DNA of 46,535 nt from a virus: positions 1 through 46,535 of the IMG/VR virus record IMGVR_UViG_3300021197_001925, one strand, 5' to 3'. Numbering within the stretch: the first letter of the stretch is position 1; every line of letters starts with the position of its first letter. Below are positions 8,076-17,253 of this stretch, in pieces. The notes beneath the pieces were generated by a model. That model saw only the letters and a list, made by a program, of their open reading frames with translations. It was not told the origin of the DNA and did not search any database. The position numbers and the translations under genes were made by a program.

Positions 8076-8402
8076 ATGCCTAATCTGATTTCACAAAGAG
8101 TTCACGAAAAACTGATCAAGTCGGTCGAGATCGCTATTGAAGCGAACAAGGACTCTATGGCTTCTGCTGTTGTTCCAGTGAATATTGTTATCGCGAAGGA
8201 ACTTGGCTTGCCTCTCAGGAAAGAGGCAGAGGATGCATTGGTAAACTTCTCGGCCAAACAGCAAGTAAACGACAACTTCCGTCTAACTGATTATGCGGAA
8301 GCTCTTATGAGCTACACACCTGGTGAGTACTCGATCCAGAAGAAAGAAAAACGAGATTCAAAACCTAGCCCCGTTTCCAAGAGTGGAGATGACAGCGAAT
8401 GA
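8076..8402 (+). CDS. Tail assembly accessory protein (hypothetical)
   Basis: 108 residues from ATG 8076 (MPNLISQRVHEKLIKSVEIA...), with GGAG at 8066-8069. The frame's earlier start at 7965 lies inside the tail-tube gene and is unlikely. The N-terminal two thirds are helical; the last 25 residues are Lys/Ser-rich and probably disordered. Position between the tail-tube and tape-measure genes suggests a tail chaperone role. The stop overlaps the next gene's ATG by 4 nt. Confidence 0.6.
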   Translation: MPNLISQRVHEKLIKSVEIAIEANKDSMASAVVPVNIVIAKELGLPLRKEAEDALVNFSAKQQVNDNFRLTDYAEALMSYTPGEYSIQKKEKRDSKPSPVSKSGDDSE

Positions 8403-8851
8403 GTAGTGCAAGCAAGCCCTTAAAGAAGTCGTTGACTTTGAAAAACAACAGCCCTGTTTCTCTCGCCCTGACAACGGGACGATTGATTATGGCAAAGTCA
8501 AAAGACTTTGATATTGCAGATGCTGACAACGGAATAATGGGAAAGATGTTTGTTGATCCCATCGCTCTGGCGGAAGGAATTTGGAAGATCTACGGCGACC
8601 GGATCAATGACTCTGGAATCGAGACCGAGGCCGAGTTCTTTGACTTGCTTGACGAGAAAGCAAATCGCGAACTCGATCAAGCGTTCAAGAATGCGGTGAG
8701 TGATTTTTTTACATGGGGGAAAGCCTATGTAACTCAAATCCAAGACTTGATCGACACGACAGAGGAAAGGGTGAAGGAAGCAGTGAGTCAGTCCGAAACC
8801 CCTGCCCAAGAGATGTCTGGAAATCAATCTGGGAATCAGCAGGAGTCTTAG
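8399..8851 (+). CDS. Tail assembly chaperone, first (gpG-like) part
   Basis: 150 residues. The central part (IMGKMFVDPIALAEGIWKIY ... EAEFFDLLDEKANRELDQAF) is a compact helical domain like the first tail chaperone of siphophages, which coats the tape measure during tail assembly. The C-terminal tail is Glu/Gln/Ser-rich. The run of seven T's at 8704-8710 falls in frame as T-TTT-TTT at codons 103-104, and the -1 frame is open from there to 9123 and carries a second chaperone domain. A frameshifted product of about 241 residues is therefore likely, in the manner of lambda G/GT. Confidence 0.6.
   Translation: MSSASKPLKKSLTLKNNSPVSLALTTGRLIMAKSKDFDIADADNGIMGKMFVDPIALAEGIWKIYGDRINDSGIETEAEFFDLLDEKANRELDQAFKNAVSDFFTWGKAYVTQIQDLIDTTEERVKEAVSQSETPAQEMSGNQSGNQQES
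8704..8710 (+). other. Candidate -1 ribosomal frameshift site (T TTT TTT)
   Basis: Seven consecutive T's read as ga-T TTT TTT in the upstream frame, a classical slippery heptamer. In the -1 frame there is a TGA at 8701-8703 immediately before the run and no stop after it until 9121-9123, so the -1 frame opens exactly at the slip site. I saw no other in-frame X-XXY-YYZ heptamer between here and the upstream stop at 8851. Confidence 0.45.
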
Positions 8852-9123
8852 GCATTGACCCCAGTCCGTTTACCTACGGGGAGTTGGCTCAGATGGCCGC
8901 TGCCCGTAGGGACTACGAGTGGGATCACACAAGCCTCGTTGTCGCAACATTGTGCAATGCAAATAGAACAAAAGGCAAGCCCATAAAGCCAGAAGACATT
9001 CATCCAACGCGAACAGGCAATACGTCAAAAGGGGATCACTCGGTGAAACTCACTCGAGACAACATCAACGTCCTGAAAGCGTTTGCGACGAACACCGTCA
9101 AGGAGGACGGTAGGAATGGTTAG
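8713..9123 (+). CDS. Tail assembly chaperone, second (T-like) part, probably made by -1 frameshift
   Basis: Open frame whose clear domain begins about 8815: 'VWKSIWESAGVLGIDPSPFT', 'YGELAQMAAARRDYEWDHTS', 'VVATLCNANRTKGKP', 'PEDIHP'. This G-x-D-P-x-P-F-T ... L ... M-A-x-x-R-x-x-x-W ... N pattern is the familiar small tail-chaperone domain that lies just before tape-measure genes. ATG 8713 has no ribosome site, and the first 30 or so codons read like an out-of-frame translation of the overlapping gene, so independent initiation is unlikely. Production by frameshift at 8704-8710 fits better; the exact amino terminus is uncertain. Confidence 0.55.
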   Translation: MGESLCNSNPRLDRHDRGKGEGSSESVRNPCPRDVWKSIWESAGVLGIDPSPFTYGELAQMAAARRDYEWDHTSLVVATLCNANRTKGKPIKPEDIHPTRTGNTSKGDHSVKLTRDNINVLKAFATNTVKEDGRNG

Positions 9124-9718
9124 GGTAAAGCCACAAGTTCATGTCAAGATGAAGGCCAAGGATGTGCTCAGTAAGACTGATCGCATCCGAGGCGCATGGC
9201 TCGACAGCGTTGGGAAGATGACAGTTAAGATCGCTCAACGCAGCATGAAGCCTGCACCCAAGTCTTCGAAGGCCCCTGAATACGACACGGTAGTAAACAC
9301 AAGATTCAAGTCTGGTAAACGCAAGGGGCAGAAAAGAACCTTCACTCGTCGGGGCAAATACTCTCGACCAGGCGAGCCACCTCGCGTTCGCAGCCAAGGC
9401 ATCAACCTAAAGTCCATGGGCTATGCGAAGGTTCAGTTTGACGAAATAGTCATCGGCCCAGTCTATCACCCAACCAGAGGGAACTCACGCTCGAGCTTCC
9501 CTGTGCCAGGCATTCACGAACACGGTAGAAGAGTCAAGCGAAGCCGGAAGTTCCCTGCTCGCCCTGCTGGATTCTTCAATTCCGCTTCACCGGCTATTGG
9601 TCCAAAGACCGTATCCGAAACAGTCAATTATCCAAAGCGTCCTTACATGGCTCCAGCCTTGGGAAAAGCAATGGAATACCTGAAACGACATGGCGAGAGA
9701 ATCGCTAGGAGAGCGTAA
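9116..9718 (+). CDS. Tail completion / HK97 gp10-like protein
   Basis: 200 residues from ATG 9116 with AGGAGG at 9101-9106; an upstream start at 9083 lacks a site. Basic overall. The motif 'KYSRPGEPPRVRSQGINLKS' followed by 'IVIGPVYHP' and the closing 'YPKRPYMAPALGKAMEYLKR' match the R-P-G-x-P-P ... L-x-x-S ... V-x-I-G-P and R-P-(Y/F)-M-x-P-A-L signatures of HK97 gp10-type tail-completion proteins. These usually lie before the tail-tube gene, so the position between chaperone and tape measure is slightly unusual. Confidence 0.6.
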   Translation: MVRVKPQVHVKMKAKDVLSKTDRIRGAWLDSVGKMTVKIAQRSMKPAPKSSKAPEYDTVVNTRFKSGKRKGQKRTFTRRGKYSRPGEPPRVRSQGINLKSMGYAKVQFDEIVIGPVYHPTRGNSRSSFPVPGIHEHGRRVKRSRKFPARPAGFFNSASPAIGPKTVSETVNYPKRPYMAPALGKAMEYLKRHGERIARRA

Positions 9719-12700
9719 TGGCTATCGCTGGAAAGATAACAGCAGCAAAAGCAGAAGTCAGATTCTCAGCCGACACCGGAGCGGTCAAGGTTGGTATTCG
9801 CCAAGTTGAGCGAGAGCTTAAAGGGCTTCAGTCTAGAAGCTCAAAGATGGCGAACCTTGGTGCGCAGGTTCGTGGACTTGGCGAAGGCGTAACAAGATTC
9901 GGTCGTCGCATGTCGATGGCTGGTGTAGCTGCTGCCGCGCCATTTGCTTTAGCGGCCAAGGCGGTAGGAGACTTCGACCGTGAGTTCTCGTCGATGAAGG
10001 TTAACTTCGGCAAGGATCTCGGAAACTCTGCAACCAAGCAAATAGCGGGTCAACTGCGTGGCGTAACAGACCAAGCAAAAAGAGCGCAGATGCAGCTTGG
10101 TCAGGTCAAGAAGATGCTGGGTGGTTTCAGAAACCAAACTCTTGACATCGCAACTGAGCTTCCCGTCACGCCGAAACAAGTTGCAAAGATGGCGTCTTCT
10201 CTTGCGAGAGCAGGCGTAAAGTCATCCACGGTTTTTGATAAGTCGAAAACCGGAGGGTCTGTCATAAAGGCGTTCGCGCAAGCAGCTTCTGTTGATTTGT
10301 CTGGAGCCGATCCGCAAGAGGTAACCGAGGGCTTGCTGTCGGTCATGAAAGCATTAGGAAAGCTTGATGACAAAGCTGGAAAAGGATTTAGTGCTGATGC
10401 GATAATTAATGATGTTGCAACGCTGGCGGCAGCAACGACAAAAGCAAATGTTTCTGTCATGGAGCTTACGGAAGCACTGAAGTTTCCAGGTGGCGTACTC
10501 TCCAACAACATACAGCTTGATCCAAAGCAGTTTAAAGAGTTAGTGGCGGTAGCTTCTCTTCTTAAAGAAGGCTTGGCTTCATCGTCTATTGCTGGAACGT
10601 CACTCAGGGGAATGACACTTAAGCTTAGGTCAGCGCAGGAGGGCGATGAAACCGACAAGCAGTTGAAGAGGTTCGGCCTCGACTTCAAAAGCTTCCGAAC
10701 AGATGACGGAAAAGGATTCCTGTCTCTCACCGAGACAATACGGAAGCTTGAAGATAGCCGGAAGATGTTCACCAGTGATGCAGAGTTCGACTCTGCAATT
10801 GGTGGTCTCTTCGACACAAGGCAAGTTTCTGCTGCTATTAAGTTGTTGACGGTGGGAGCAGACAAAATAGAAAAGAAGATGGACAGTATTACGTTTTCCG
10901 ATGGGGAAGCGGTACAGTTCTTGCAGGACTTCACCGATGAGATGAACAACAATCTCGCCGGTTCTATAACCAGAACAATATCGTCGCTTCAAAAGCTAGG
11001 TATCAAGTTAGGTGATACGTTTAAGGTCGAAGCGATGGGTGCGATGCAAGGCATCATCAACGCTATCAGTATGCTTACAGACAAAGGAAAGTCAGGCACT
11101 TCCTTTCTGCAGGAACAAGCACAAAACATAAAGAGAATCATTCTAGGGGTAGGTGCAGTCGTCGCTCTTGGTGCAGCTATATCTGCTGTTGGAGTTGCTC
11201 TTTCCACTGTCTCTCTGCCTATCATCGCCTTCGGCTTGTTGATGCCTCAGATCGCCAAGTCTGGCGCATTACTGAAAATCGTTTGGTCTGGCATAGGCAC
11301 TGCATTAAAAGGACTTGTCGTACCTCTCCGCAATGCGGCCAAAGAGTTTCGTGCTCTTAACGCTGCTGCGACTCAAGACATCTTTCGCAAAGCAGAGATG
11401 GGAAGAACTGCGAGAGCAACTCAACTGCCTGTTGTCGGCAGGAATGTTGGCTTTGATAACGCCATGGATCCTAGGCAGCGAGCGGCGACCTCTGGCTTCG
11501 CTGATCTTCAGAAGCGAAGGAAGGCCGCGAATGCAGCATTGTCCGCTGCTAACCTAGACGGCAATACGGTATTCAAGAAAAACAAAGTAGCCGAAACAGA
11601 ATCAAGGAAGCAGCTGGCTCGAGCAAGAAAGGTAGCGAAAGATAAGTCGAGATTGATGTCTCCTGTGCCAAATGCACAGTCTGCAACGAGAAAGAGAAGC
11701 AAGGCAGAGCAAGCACAGTTGAGGCGAGCCAAGAAAGCTGTCAAGGCATTCAAGGCAGAGAACGCAGCCAAGTCTGTCTCAGTGGTAACCACTAAAAAGG
11801 CGGCAGAGACCGGCAAGAAGCTTGCAGCGTCAAACAAGAAAGTTTCCAAGTCTGCAGCCAAGGCGGCTAAGGCTAATGCGAACGTATCTGTGGCGACGAA
11901 AAAAGCAAGCAAAGCGACAAGGAAAGCAGCTAAAGGCGTTGGCCTGACAGGTGCAGTACAATCTGTCGCAAAGAACAAAAAGGCTCAGGCGGAAGCAGCA
12001 AAAGCCGCTAAGAAAGCAGCTAGCAAAGCATCGGAGAAGGCAGCAGCTGCTGCCGCCGCTGCTGCTCTCCCAGTCGAGTCAGCAACGGAAGATCTTCGAA
12101 AGGCAAGGGCCGCGCACAACAAGGCTAACGCAGGCTTAAGAAGGAACCTTAAGTCGCTTGGCGCATCCTCCGCATTAATTGGTGGAGCTCCCAAAGATGC
12201 TGCAAGTTTGAAGCGGGTAAAGGTAGCAGAGGCTAACCTGCGAGAGGCGAAGAGGCAGGCAAAGAGATTGCTCAATGCAGGCAAGACCGACCTCGACATT
12301 CTGAGAGCGAAGAAGAAGACTCTCAAGTCAATGAACTCCGGTCTCAAATCTTTGAACCAAGGAATGGGGCCTGTGCTTACCCCAGGCTTCGGGGCTTTGA
12401 GCAAGTCAGAAAAGCTTTCGGCTGCGAATCACAGATTCTCACAGAGCATGCCTGTGCTCAATCGTCGAGCGATGGGTGGCGTGATCGATATCGCCCAGAT
12501 GAAAAAAGAATCGAAGTTTTTGAAGGACAAGCCGAAGAGAATCGCAGCTGCAAACAAAGAGTTCGCTAAGACGATGCCTATTCTCAATCGTCGAGCGATG
12601 GGTGGCGTGATCGATATCGCTCAGATGAAAAAAGAAGCAGCGAGATTGTCGTCAGAACGAGCTAAGTTAGCTGTTGGCGAGAGGGCAAAGCAGCAGGCAA

Positions 12701-15700
12701 AGCTGCTTATGGCGAACCAAGCACTCGGAAGGCTGAATAATGGACGGGGTGCTGTACTCAATAAGCGAGTAGGACTTGGAGGTGTCATAGAGCAGCGGAA
12801 GATGGAGCAGCAGGCTGAGAAAATAAACAAAGCGCAACTCAAGAGAGACGCTGCTCAGGCTAGGTCCTTCAAGGCACAAGAGATCGCGAATAGAAAAGCC
12901 TCTGGTGCTGCTGCAGCTAGGGGATCAAGCTTAGTCCCAGGCGTGTTCGGAAAAGACGGCGAGCGAATAAGAGACAAGAAGCAGCGGACCTTTAGAGAGA
13001 AGATGGCAGTCCGAAGAAAGGCGATTGCTCGAAAGTTCCTTGAGCGTCGAACTGGGATGGCGACAGGGGCTAACCTTGGCTCATCGCTAAGTAGGCTAAA
13101 GCCTTTCCCCACGGCAGCGGCTGGAGTGACCGGAAAAGTATTGTCAACAGGACTGAAGACAGTAACAAAGTTTGCGTTTGGGTTCGCTGCTGGCCTCGCC
13201 ATGCTGGGTTTTCAATTCGCCGTAGCGGCAGCAGCATTGTCCTCGGTGGTTCTAGCTTCAGGACTTCTGGGTAATCTGTTCACTGCATTCAAGGAAGGCA
13301 CGAAGACAATCCAGTCCAACTTCTTGCCTGTGCTTGATTTGATTATCGCCTCGCTCGGCGCAATGAAGTTTGCGAAAGATGACTTCAAGGTTACAGACTT
13401 CCTTAAGGATATTCAGACAGGGGCAAAGATCCTTCTGCTTTCACTTGCTAAGGATTTACCTGGTTTATTAGTGAGCTTGGTCAAAGCGATCTTCACGACT
13501 TTGGTTAGCTCCGTCAAGGCATTCTTCCCGATGCTCGGTAGGATTGTTGGTGTAGGTGGAGACTCATCTCTCGAAGCTGAGATAGCCGCACTGACAGCGG
13601 GTCTTGGTTCGCGGATAAAGTTGTTGGCAGACAAGACCGCAACTGGAAAAGCCAAAGAAGATGCAAGGCTGGCTCGGATCACTGGAATCGATGGCGACCC
13701 TGAAGCAGCGAGGAAAGCATTTGCGGAGATGGAAGAGTTCGCGAAAGCGAATAAAGATCTTGGAGGACCGAAGTCTCTCGAGAGCCGTAACGATTTCCTG
13801 CGAGCTAAGGGAGCCAAGCAGCTTTCTGAACTCAAGGAAGCGGCTGGCGAATTGACTGAACGCTTTAAGTCTGCTTCTGACGTATTCCTAGACAAGTCTG
13901 CAGACTTGGCAATGATGACTGCCATAGGTTCGCTCAAACCTTCCGTGGCTGGCAAGGCGGCATCTGAATTATTCCAAGACTTCCAGGCAAATGACCCGAA
14001 GGCACAAAAGCAAATCAAGTTGCAAGAGGCTCAGGCTGAATACACCAACTCGTTGATTCAGCAAGCCAAGCAGTTGAAGGCCTCGATGTTTCCACAGATA
14101 CAGCTTAATGAAGCAGTGTCCCAGTACAAGGAGATGCTGAAGCGTGGCTTTATAAGCCAAGGTACATATAACGAAGCTGTTGCCATTGCGACGAGAGATG
14201 CCAATCAAGCGGAGACGAACAGGCTTAATACTCTCGATGAGATAAACAACACGAAGGCAAGCGGGTCTTCAAGTGTAGGACAGGGAGCTTTCTTCTCTAA
14301 GTTCAATGCTAACTTCTCGTCGAGCCAAGGAACGGAACAAGATAAGTTCAGGGCGAATCTCGAGGCTGAAGAAAAGGTAACTATCAAGTGGGGGGAGATT
14401 GGCAAGCAGATACAGGGCAAACTGCCATTGGCTTTGACCGCCCTGCAGGAAGTAGCAACTAGGATAATTACCCCACTCAACGGGTTGCAATTTCAAGTAC
14501 TGAAGACTTCGTTAAAAGGTCTGCCTAACGCTGCCGAGCTTGCTACGTCAGCACTTGGGGACTTTGGCGATGCGGTCAAGGCACTTTTAAGCGAAGACTT
14601 CATGAGTGGGAAGCTCGCATCGTCATCTGCTGAAGAGACACGAAAAATAGCTGACAAAATCCCTGATCCTCCTAAGCCAGCACCAGAGCCACCTCGCCCA
14701 GCTTCGGTTGATCAGCCTAGGTCAAGTTCTATACAGGCAATGATCGACAAGGAGTCAAGAGGTTTCTTTGCCGCATTCTTCATGAGTGCCTCAACTAACG
14801 AGAACAGGACTGGCCTTAAAGAAAATGATGATCCAGTTAGCCCGTACACTTCTGTTGGAGTCGGGATGGGCGCAGGCAGTCACGGGCCTGGACACCGAGC
14901 AAACGGCGGCCCCGTCAAGGCAGGCGGCTCTTACGTTGTTGGCGAGCAGGGGCCTGAGCTATTCTTCCCAACGAAGACGGGTCACATTCTTAGCAACGGA
15001 CTATCGAAGAAGGTCGATGGGATGTTTGCTGACGGGACAAATGACTTGATGTTTATAGACGCATTTAGGCAGATGGACGAAGACCTTACCGCTTGGTTGA
15101 AGCCGATTGCTAACGCATTTGAGCGATCTGGTACTTTTGCGGCAGCGGGTAAGCAAGATGAGACTATGAAGAAGGACTTGGAATTTCAGAATTGGAAAGC
15201 TTCAATAGCCAAGGCCGGAAACAAACACAAAACATCTCCTGAGCAAAAGGCTGAGGCGGCTGCTGCATACGCCGCCCAGAAGCCCAAGGCCTTCGACATC
15301 ATGGACTACAAGAAAAATCAAAGCAGGAAGTTTCAAGAAAGGGGCGGCATACCAAACAGGGACCCAGAGACTGGCGATCTTAGTGGTGGGTATGACTTGT
15401 CTGGCGTATCCGATGCGGACCTACATGCCATGAGCATCGGTGGTGTATCCGGCATCCAGCCTAACGACATGTCTCTTCAGGGAGAGTTGATAAAAAGAAG
15501 TCGGAAAGATTTCAGAAAGGATCTGCGAAAGAGGAGGGAGGAGTCTGCTCCATCAAATCCTGTAGACAATTTCGAGAAAATGCAGAAGAAAAGCCACAAT
15601 CTTTTTGAGAAGAAGAACAAATTCATAGACGCTGGCGGGCGACTGTCTCAGCTTGAGGGTCTTTCGGATTCGAAGCAAAACAATTTGATTTCCAAGTTCC

Positions 15701-16347
15701 TTAAGAAGGAAAACAATCGAGTCAAAAATAGAGAGCTTCCTGAGTCTCCCATGCCCAGTGCTTCGGACCTACAACCTTCAGTAGCAACTTCAGCAAGACT
15801 AGCTTCTGACGACATGGCAGCAAAAGCTCGCGAGCGACAGCGAGCTCAGATGCGTGACAGAAACGGCAGGATGGAAGAAGCTAAACAGAAAAAGGAAGAG
15901 AGAGAAGCGGAACTCAATGCTCGAATGCCAAACCCTGAAGAAAGACTTGCAAAACAGGGATTCATCGGACAGAACACAAACGCAAACAGAAAGAAGCATC
16001 GACTCGCTCAGATCAGGGCAAGGCTCGCTGAAGAAAGACTTGCAAAACAGGGATTCATCGGACAGAACACAAGCGCAAACAGAAAGAAGCATCGACTCGC
16101 TCAGATCAGGGCAAGGCTCGCTGGTCATTCTCCGCAGCCCGCGATGAACGATGTAGTGCCAGACGCACCAGCTATACCTAATGTAGATCAAGGAGCAGCC
16201 GCGAAGAGGGCTGGTCAAAACGCAGTCAACAGCGTGGGTGCAGTGAAGCAGCTTGAGATGATGAACACCGCACTCGGTGAGCAGACGCAGCTATTGTCGA
16301 AGATCGAAGGTAACACCAAAAAGAACGGAGGATTGATCACAAGCTGA
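9718..16347 (+). CDS. Tape measure protein
   Basis: 2209 residues; sets tail length and spans the tail lumen. ATG overlaps the preceding stop (TAATG). Residues 1-110 are coiled with Gly/Ala-rich 'AQVRGLGEGVTRFGRRMSMA'; about 130-370 match the TP901-type tape-measure core ('VTPKQVAKMASSLARAGVKS'). Hydrophobic clusters lie at about 475-525 and 1130-1190, typical of segments inserted in the host membrane during DNA entry. Between about 620 and 880 is a Lys/Ala-rich low-complexity stretch. Near 1727 is the 'GGPVKAGGSYVVGEQGPELF' motif common in tape-measure C-termini. Two internal repeat sets are listed separately. If tail length scales at about 1.5 angstroms per residue, the tail would be roughly 330 nm. 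Confidence 0.93.
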   Translation: MAIAGKITAAKAEVRFSADTGAVKVGIRQVERELKGLQSRSSKMANLGAQVRGLGEGVTRFGRRMSMAGVAAAAPFALAAKAVGDFDREFSSMKVNFGKDLGNSATKQIAGQLRGVTDQAKRAQMQLGQVKKMLGGFRNQTLDIATELPVTPKQVAKMASSLARAGVKSSTVFDKSKTGGSVIKAFAQAASVDLSGADPQEVTEGLLSVMKALGKLDDKAGKGFSADAIINDVATLAAATTKANVSVMELTEALKFPGGVLSNNIQLDPKQFKELVAVASLLKEGLASSSIAGTSLRGMTLKLRSAQEGDETDKQLKRFGLDFKSFRTDDGKGFLSLTETIRKLEDSRKMFTSDAEFDSAIGGLFDTRQVSAAIKLLTVGADKIEKKMDSITFSDGEAVQFLQDFTDEMNNNLAGSITRTISSLQKLGIKLGDTFKVEAMGAMQGIINAISMLTDKGKSGTSFLQEQAQNIKRIILGVGAVVALGAAISAVGVALSTVSLPIIAFGLLMPQIAKSGALLKIVWSGIGTALKGLVVPLRNAAKEFRALNAAATQDIFRKAEMGRTARATQLPVVGRNVGFDNAMDPRQRAATSGFADLQKRRKAANAALSAANLDGNTVFKKNKVAETESRKQLARARKVAKDKSRLMSPVPNAQSATRKRSKAEQAQLRRAKKAVKAFKAENAAKSVSVVTTKKAAETGKKLAASNKKVSKSAAKAAKANANVSVATKKASKATRKAAKGVGLTGAVQSVAKNKKAQAEAAKAAKKAASKASEKAAAAAAAAALPVESATEDLRKARAAHNKANAGLRRNLKSLGASSALIGGAPKDAASLKRVKVAEANLREAKRQAKRLLNAGKTDLDILRAKKKTLKSMNSGLKSLNQGMGPVLTPGFGALSKSEKLSAANHRFSQSMPVLNRRAMGGVIDIAQMKKESKFLKDKPKRIAAANKEFAKTMPILNRRAMGGVIDIAQMKKEAARLSSERAKLAVGERAKQQAKLLMANQALGRLNNGRGAVLNKRVGLGGVIEQRKMEQQAEKINKAQLKRDAAQARSFKAQEIANRKASGAAAARGSSLVPGVFGKDGERIRDKKQRTFREKMAVRRKAIARKFLERRTGMATGANLGSSLSRLKPFPTAAAGVTGKVLSTGLKTVTKFAFGFAAGLAMLGFQFAVAAAALSSVVLASGLLGNLFTAFKEGTKTIQSNFLPVLDLIIASLGAMKFAKDDFKVTDFLKDIQTGAKILLLSLAKDLPGLLVSLVKAIFTTLVSSVKAFFPMLGRIVGVGGDSSLEAEIAALTAGLGSRIKLLADKTATGKAKEDARLARITGIDGDPEAARKAFAEMEEFAKANKDLGGPKSLESRNDFLRAKGAKQLSELKEAAGELTERFKSASDVFLDKSADLAMMTAIGSLKPSVAGKAASELFQDFQANDPKAQKQIKLQEAQAEYTNSLIQQAKQLKASMFPQIQLNEAVSQYKEMLKRGFISQGTYNEAVAIATRDANQAETNRLNTLDEINNTKASGSSSVGQGAFFSKFNANFSSSQGTEQDKFRANLEAEEKVTIKWGEIGKQIQGKLPLALTALQEVATRIITPLNGLQFQVLKTSLKGLPNAAELATSALGDFGDAVKALLSEDFMSGKLASSSAEETRKIADKIPDPPKPAPEPPRPASVDQPRSSSIQAMIDKESRGFFAAFFMSASTNENRTGLKENDDPVSPYTSVGVGMGAGSHGPGHRANGGPVKAGGSYVVGEQGPELFFPTKTGHILSNGLSKKVDGMFADGTNDLMFIDAFRQMDEDLTAWLKPIANAFERSGTFAAAGKQDETMKKDLEFQNWKASIAKAGNKHKTSPEQKAEAAAAYAAQKPKAFDIMDYKKNQSRKFQERGGIPNRDPETGDLSGGYDLSGVSDADLHAMSIGGVSGIQPNDMSLQGELIKRSRKDFRKDLRKRREESAPSNPVDNFEKMQKKSHNLFEKKNKFIDAGGRLSQLEGLSDSKQNNLISKFLKKENNRVKNRELPESPMPSASDLQPSVATSARLASDDMAAKARERQRAQMRDRNGRMEEAKQKKEEREAELNARMPNPEERLAKQGFIGQNTNANRKKHRLAQIRARLAEERLAKQGFIGQNTSANRKKHRLAQIRARLAGHSPQPAMNDVVPDAPAIPNVDQGAAAKRAGQNAVNSVGAVKQLEMMNTALGEQTQLLSKIEGNTKKNGGLITS
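12448..12636 (+). repeat. Two-copy repeat in the tape measure gene (126-bp period)
   Basis: Near-identical 63-bp segments start at 12448 and 12574; both encode M-P-(V/I)-L-N-R-R-A-M-G-G-V-I-D-I-A-Q-M-K-K. A weaker third copy (G-A-V-L-N-K-R-V-G-L-G-G-V-I) is encoded near 12747-12795. The 42-residue spacing fits helical repeat expansion. Confidence 0.85.
15935..16120 (+). repeat. Tandem 93-bp direct repeat in the tape measure gene
   Basis: Units 15935-16027 and 16028-16120 differ at one base (AAC versus AGC, so Asn versus Ser). Each encodes 31 residues beginning E-E-R-L-A-K-Q-G-F-I-G-Q-N-T and ending in the Arg-rich R-L-A-Q-I-R-A-R-L-A. The near-identity indicates a recent duplication, or assembly-sensitive sequence where copy number may vary. 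Confidence 0.95.
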
Positions 16348-16356
16348 TCAACAGGT

Positions 16357-17253
16357 ATGGCTATTGAATTTCATCTTCAGATGGACGAGGGACCAATAAG
16401 TATTGGTTCTGAGTCTAAAGATTACAGTCAAGAGTTGCGGTACTTTGCTCATGTCGATGACGGCGAAAGCAAAGCCGATGTCATCGCAGCAGCGAAGACG
16501 GGGACTCCGAGTGTCGCCAATGGTTTAGTTCGTTCTCGCATATCTGTTCCGAGGCGAATTACCTTTGACACCATCTTTGAGTGTATTGTTGAGTATGTTC
16601 ATCCCGAACAAAACTCGAGAATGCCACCGACTCAAGTTGATGAGTTCAGGTTGACAGTGCGTTCGGACTATTCCACATCGCAGCGAATGGAGTTCAGTCT
16701 CGAGGCCAAAAGGTATGGGCCAACGGGTGAAGATTCTCTAAGTCAGGTTCATGAGAGAGCTATCGGTGTAAGTGAAAGTGGATCGATAGAAGGAGCATAT
16801 GTATCTTCAGCATCGGCATCGGTAGTTGTTGAAACAGTTAAGTCAGGTCAATTTATAAGCTCGAGGTATCTTCTTAATTGCGCACTGGCCCAAGGTAAGG
16901 TAAACGGATTTCCGTACAAAGGATTCCCAAAAGGAACAATGCTGCTGACTAACTTTGACGCCACAGAACAGACTCAAGCTGGTGAAACAGTTTCCGCTGG
17001 ATATGTTCCAAACTGGAACCTCACGTTTTCGTTCTCTTTCATTCCCAACTCAATTTCCACTGTCCAGCTTGCGACCGGCCCTGTTCGTGTTCCTGTCGAA
17101 GGTCACCAGCTTTTGGATATTTATAAGGTAGATAAACAAATCGAGTTCCAAGTAAACGGCGATGACGTTAATTACCCTTGGCCTGAAGCGAGGTGGGCTA
17201 CTGTTCATCGCGTTCGAGAGTACGAAGACTTCGAAACTCTACTGGGGATATAA
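16357..17253 (+). CDS. Tail protein downstream of the tape measure (probable distal-tail protein)
   Basis: 298 residues, mostly beta, with strands such as 'GPVRVPVEGHQLLDIYKVDK' and a closing 'WPEARWATVHRVREYEDFET'. The gene immediately after the tape measure usually encodes the distal tail protein joining tube to tip, so that role is likely, though I cannot assign a family from sequence. The next gene starts 1 nt after its stop. Confidence 0.5.
   Translation: MAIEFHLQMDEGPISIGSESKDYSQELRYFAHVDDGESKADVIAAAKTGTPSVANGLVRSRISVPRRITFDTIFECIVEYVHPEQNSRMPPTQVDEFRLTVRSDYSTSQRMEFSLEAKRYGPTGEDSLSQVHERAIGVSESGSIEGAYVSSASASVVVETVKSGQFISSRYLLNCALAQGKVNGFPYKGFPKGTMLLTNFDATEQTQAGETVSAGYVPNWNLTFSFSFIPNSISTVQLATGPVRVPVEGHQLLDIYKVDKQIEFQVNGDDVNYPWPEARWATVHRVREYEDFETLLGI

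Noticed and set aside
10101-10952. A 283-residue frame on the minus strand within the tape measure gene
   Set aside because: It is a shadow of the plus-strand coding frame: Ser/Ala-rich reversed codons and no domain. The similar minus-strand frames at 11508-12404 and 13413-14018 are rejected for the same reason.
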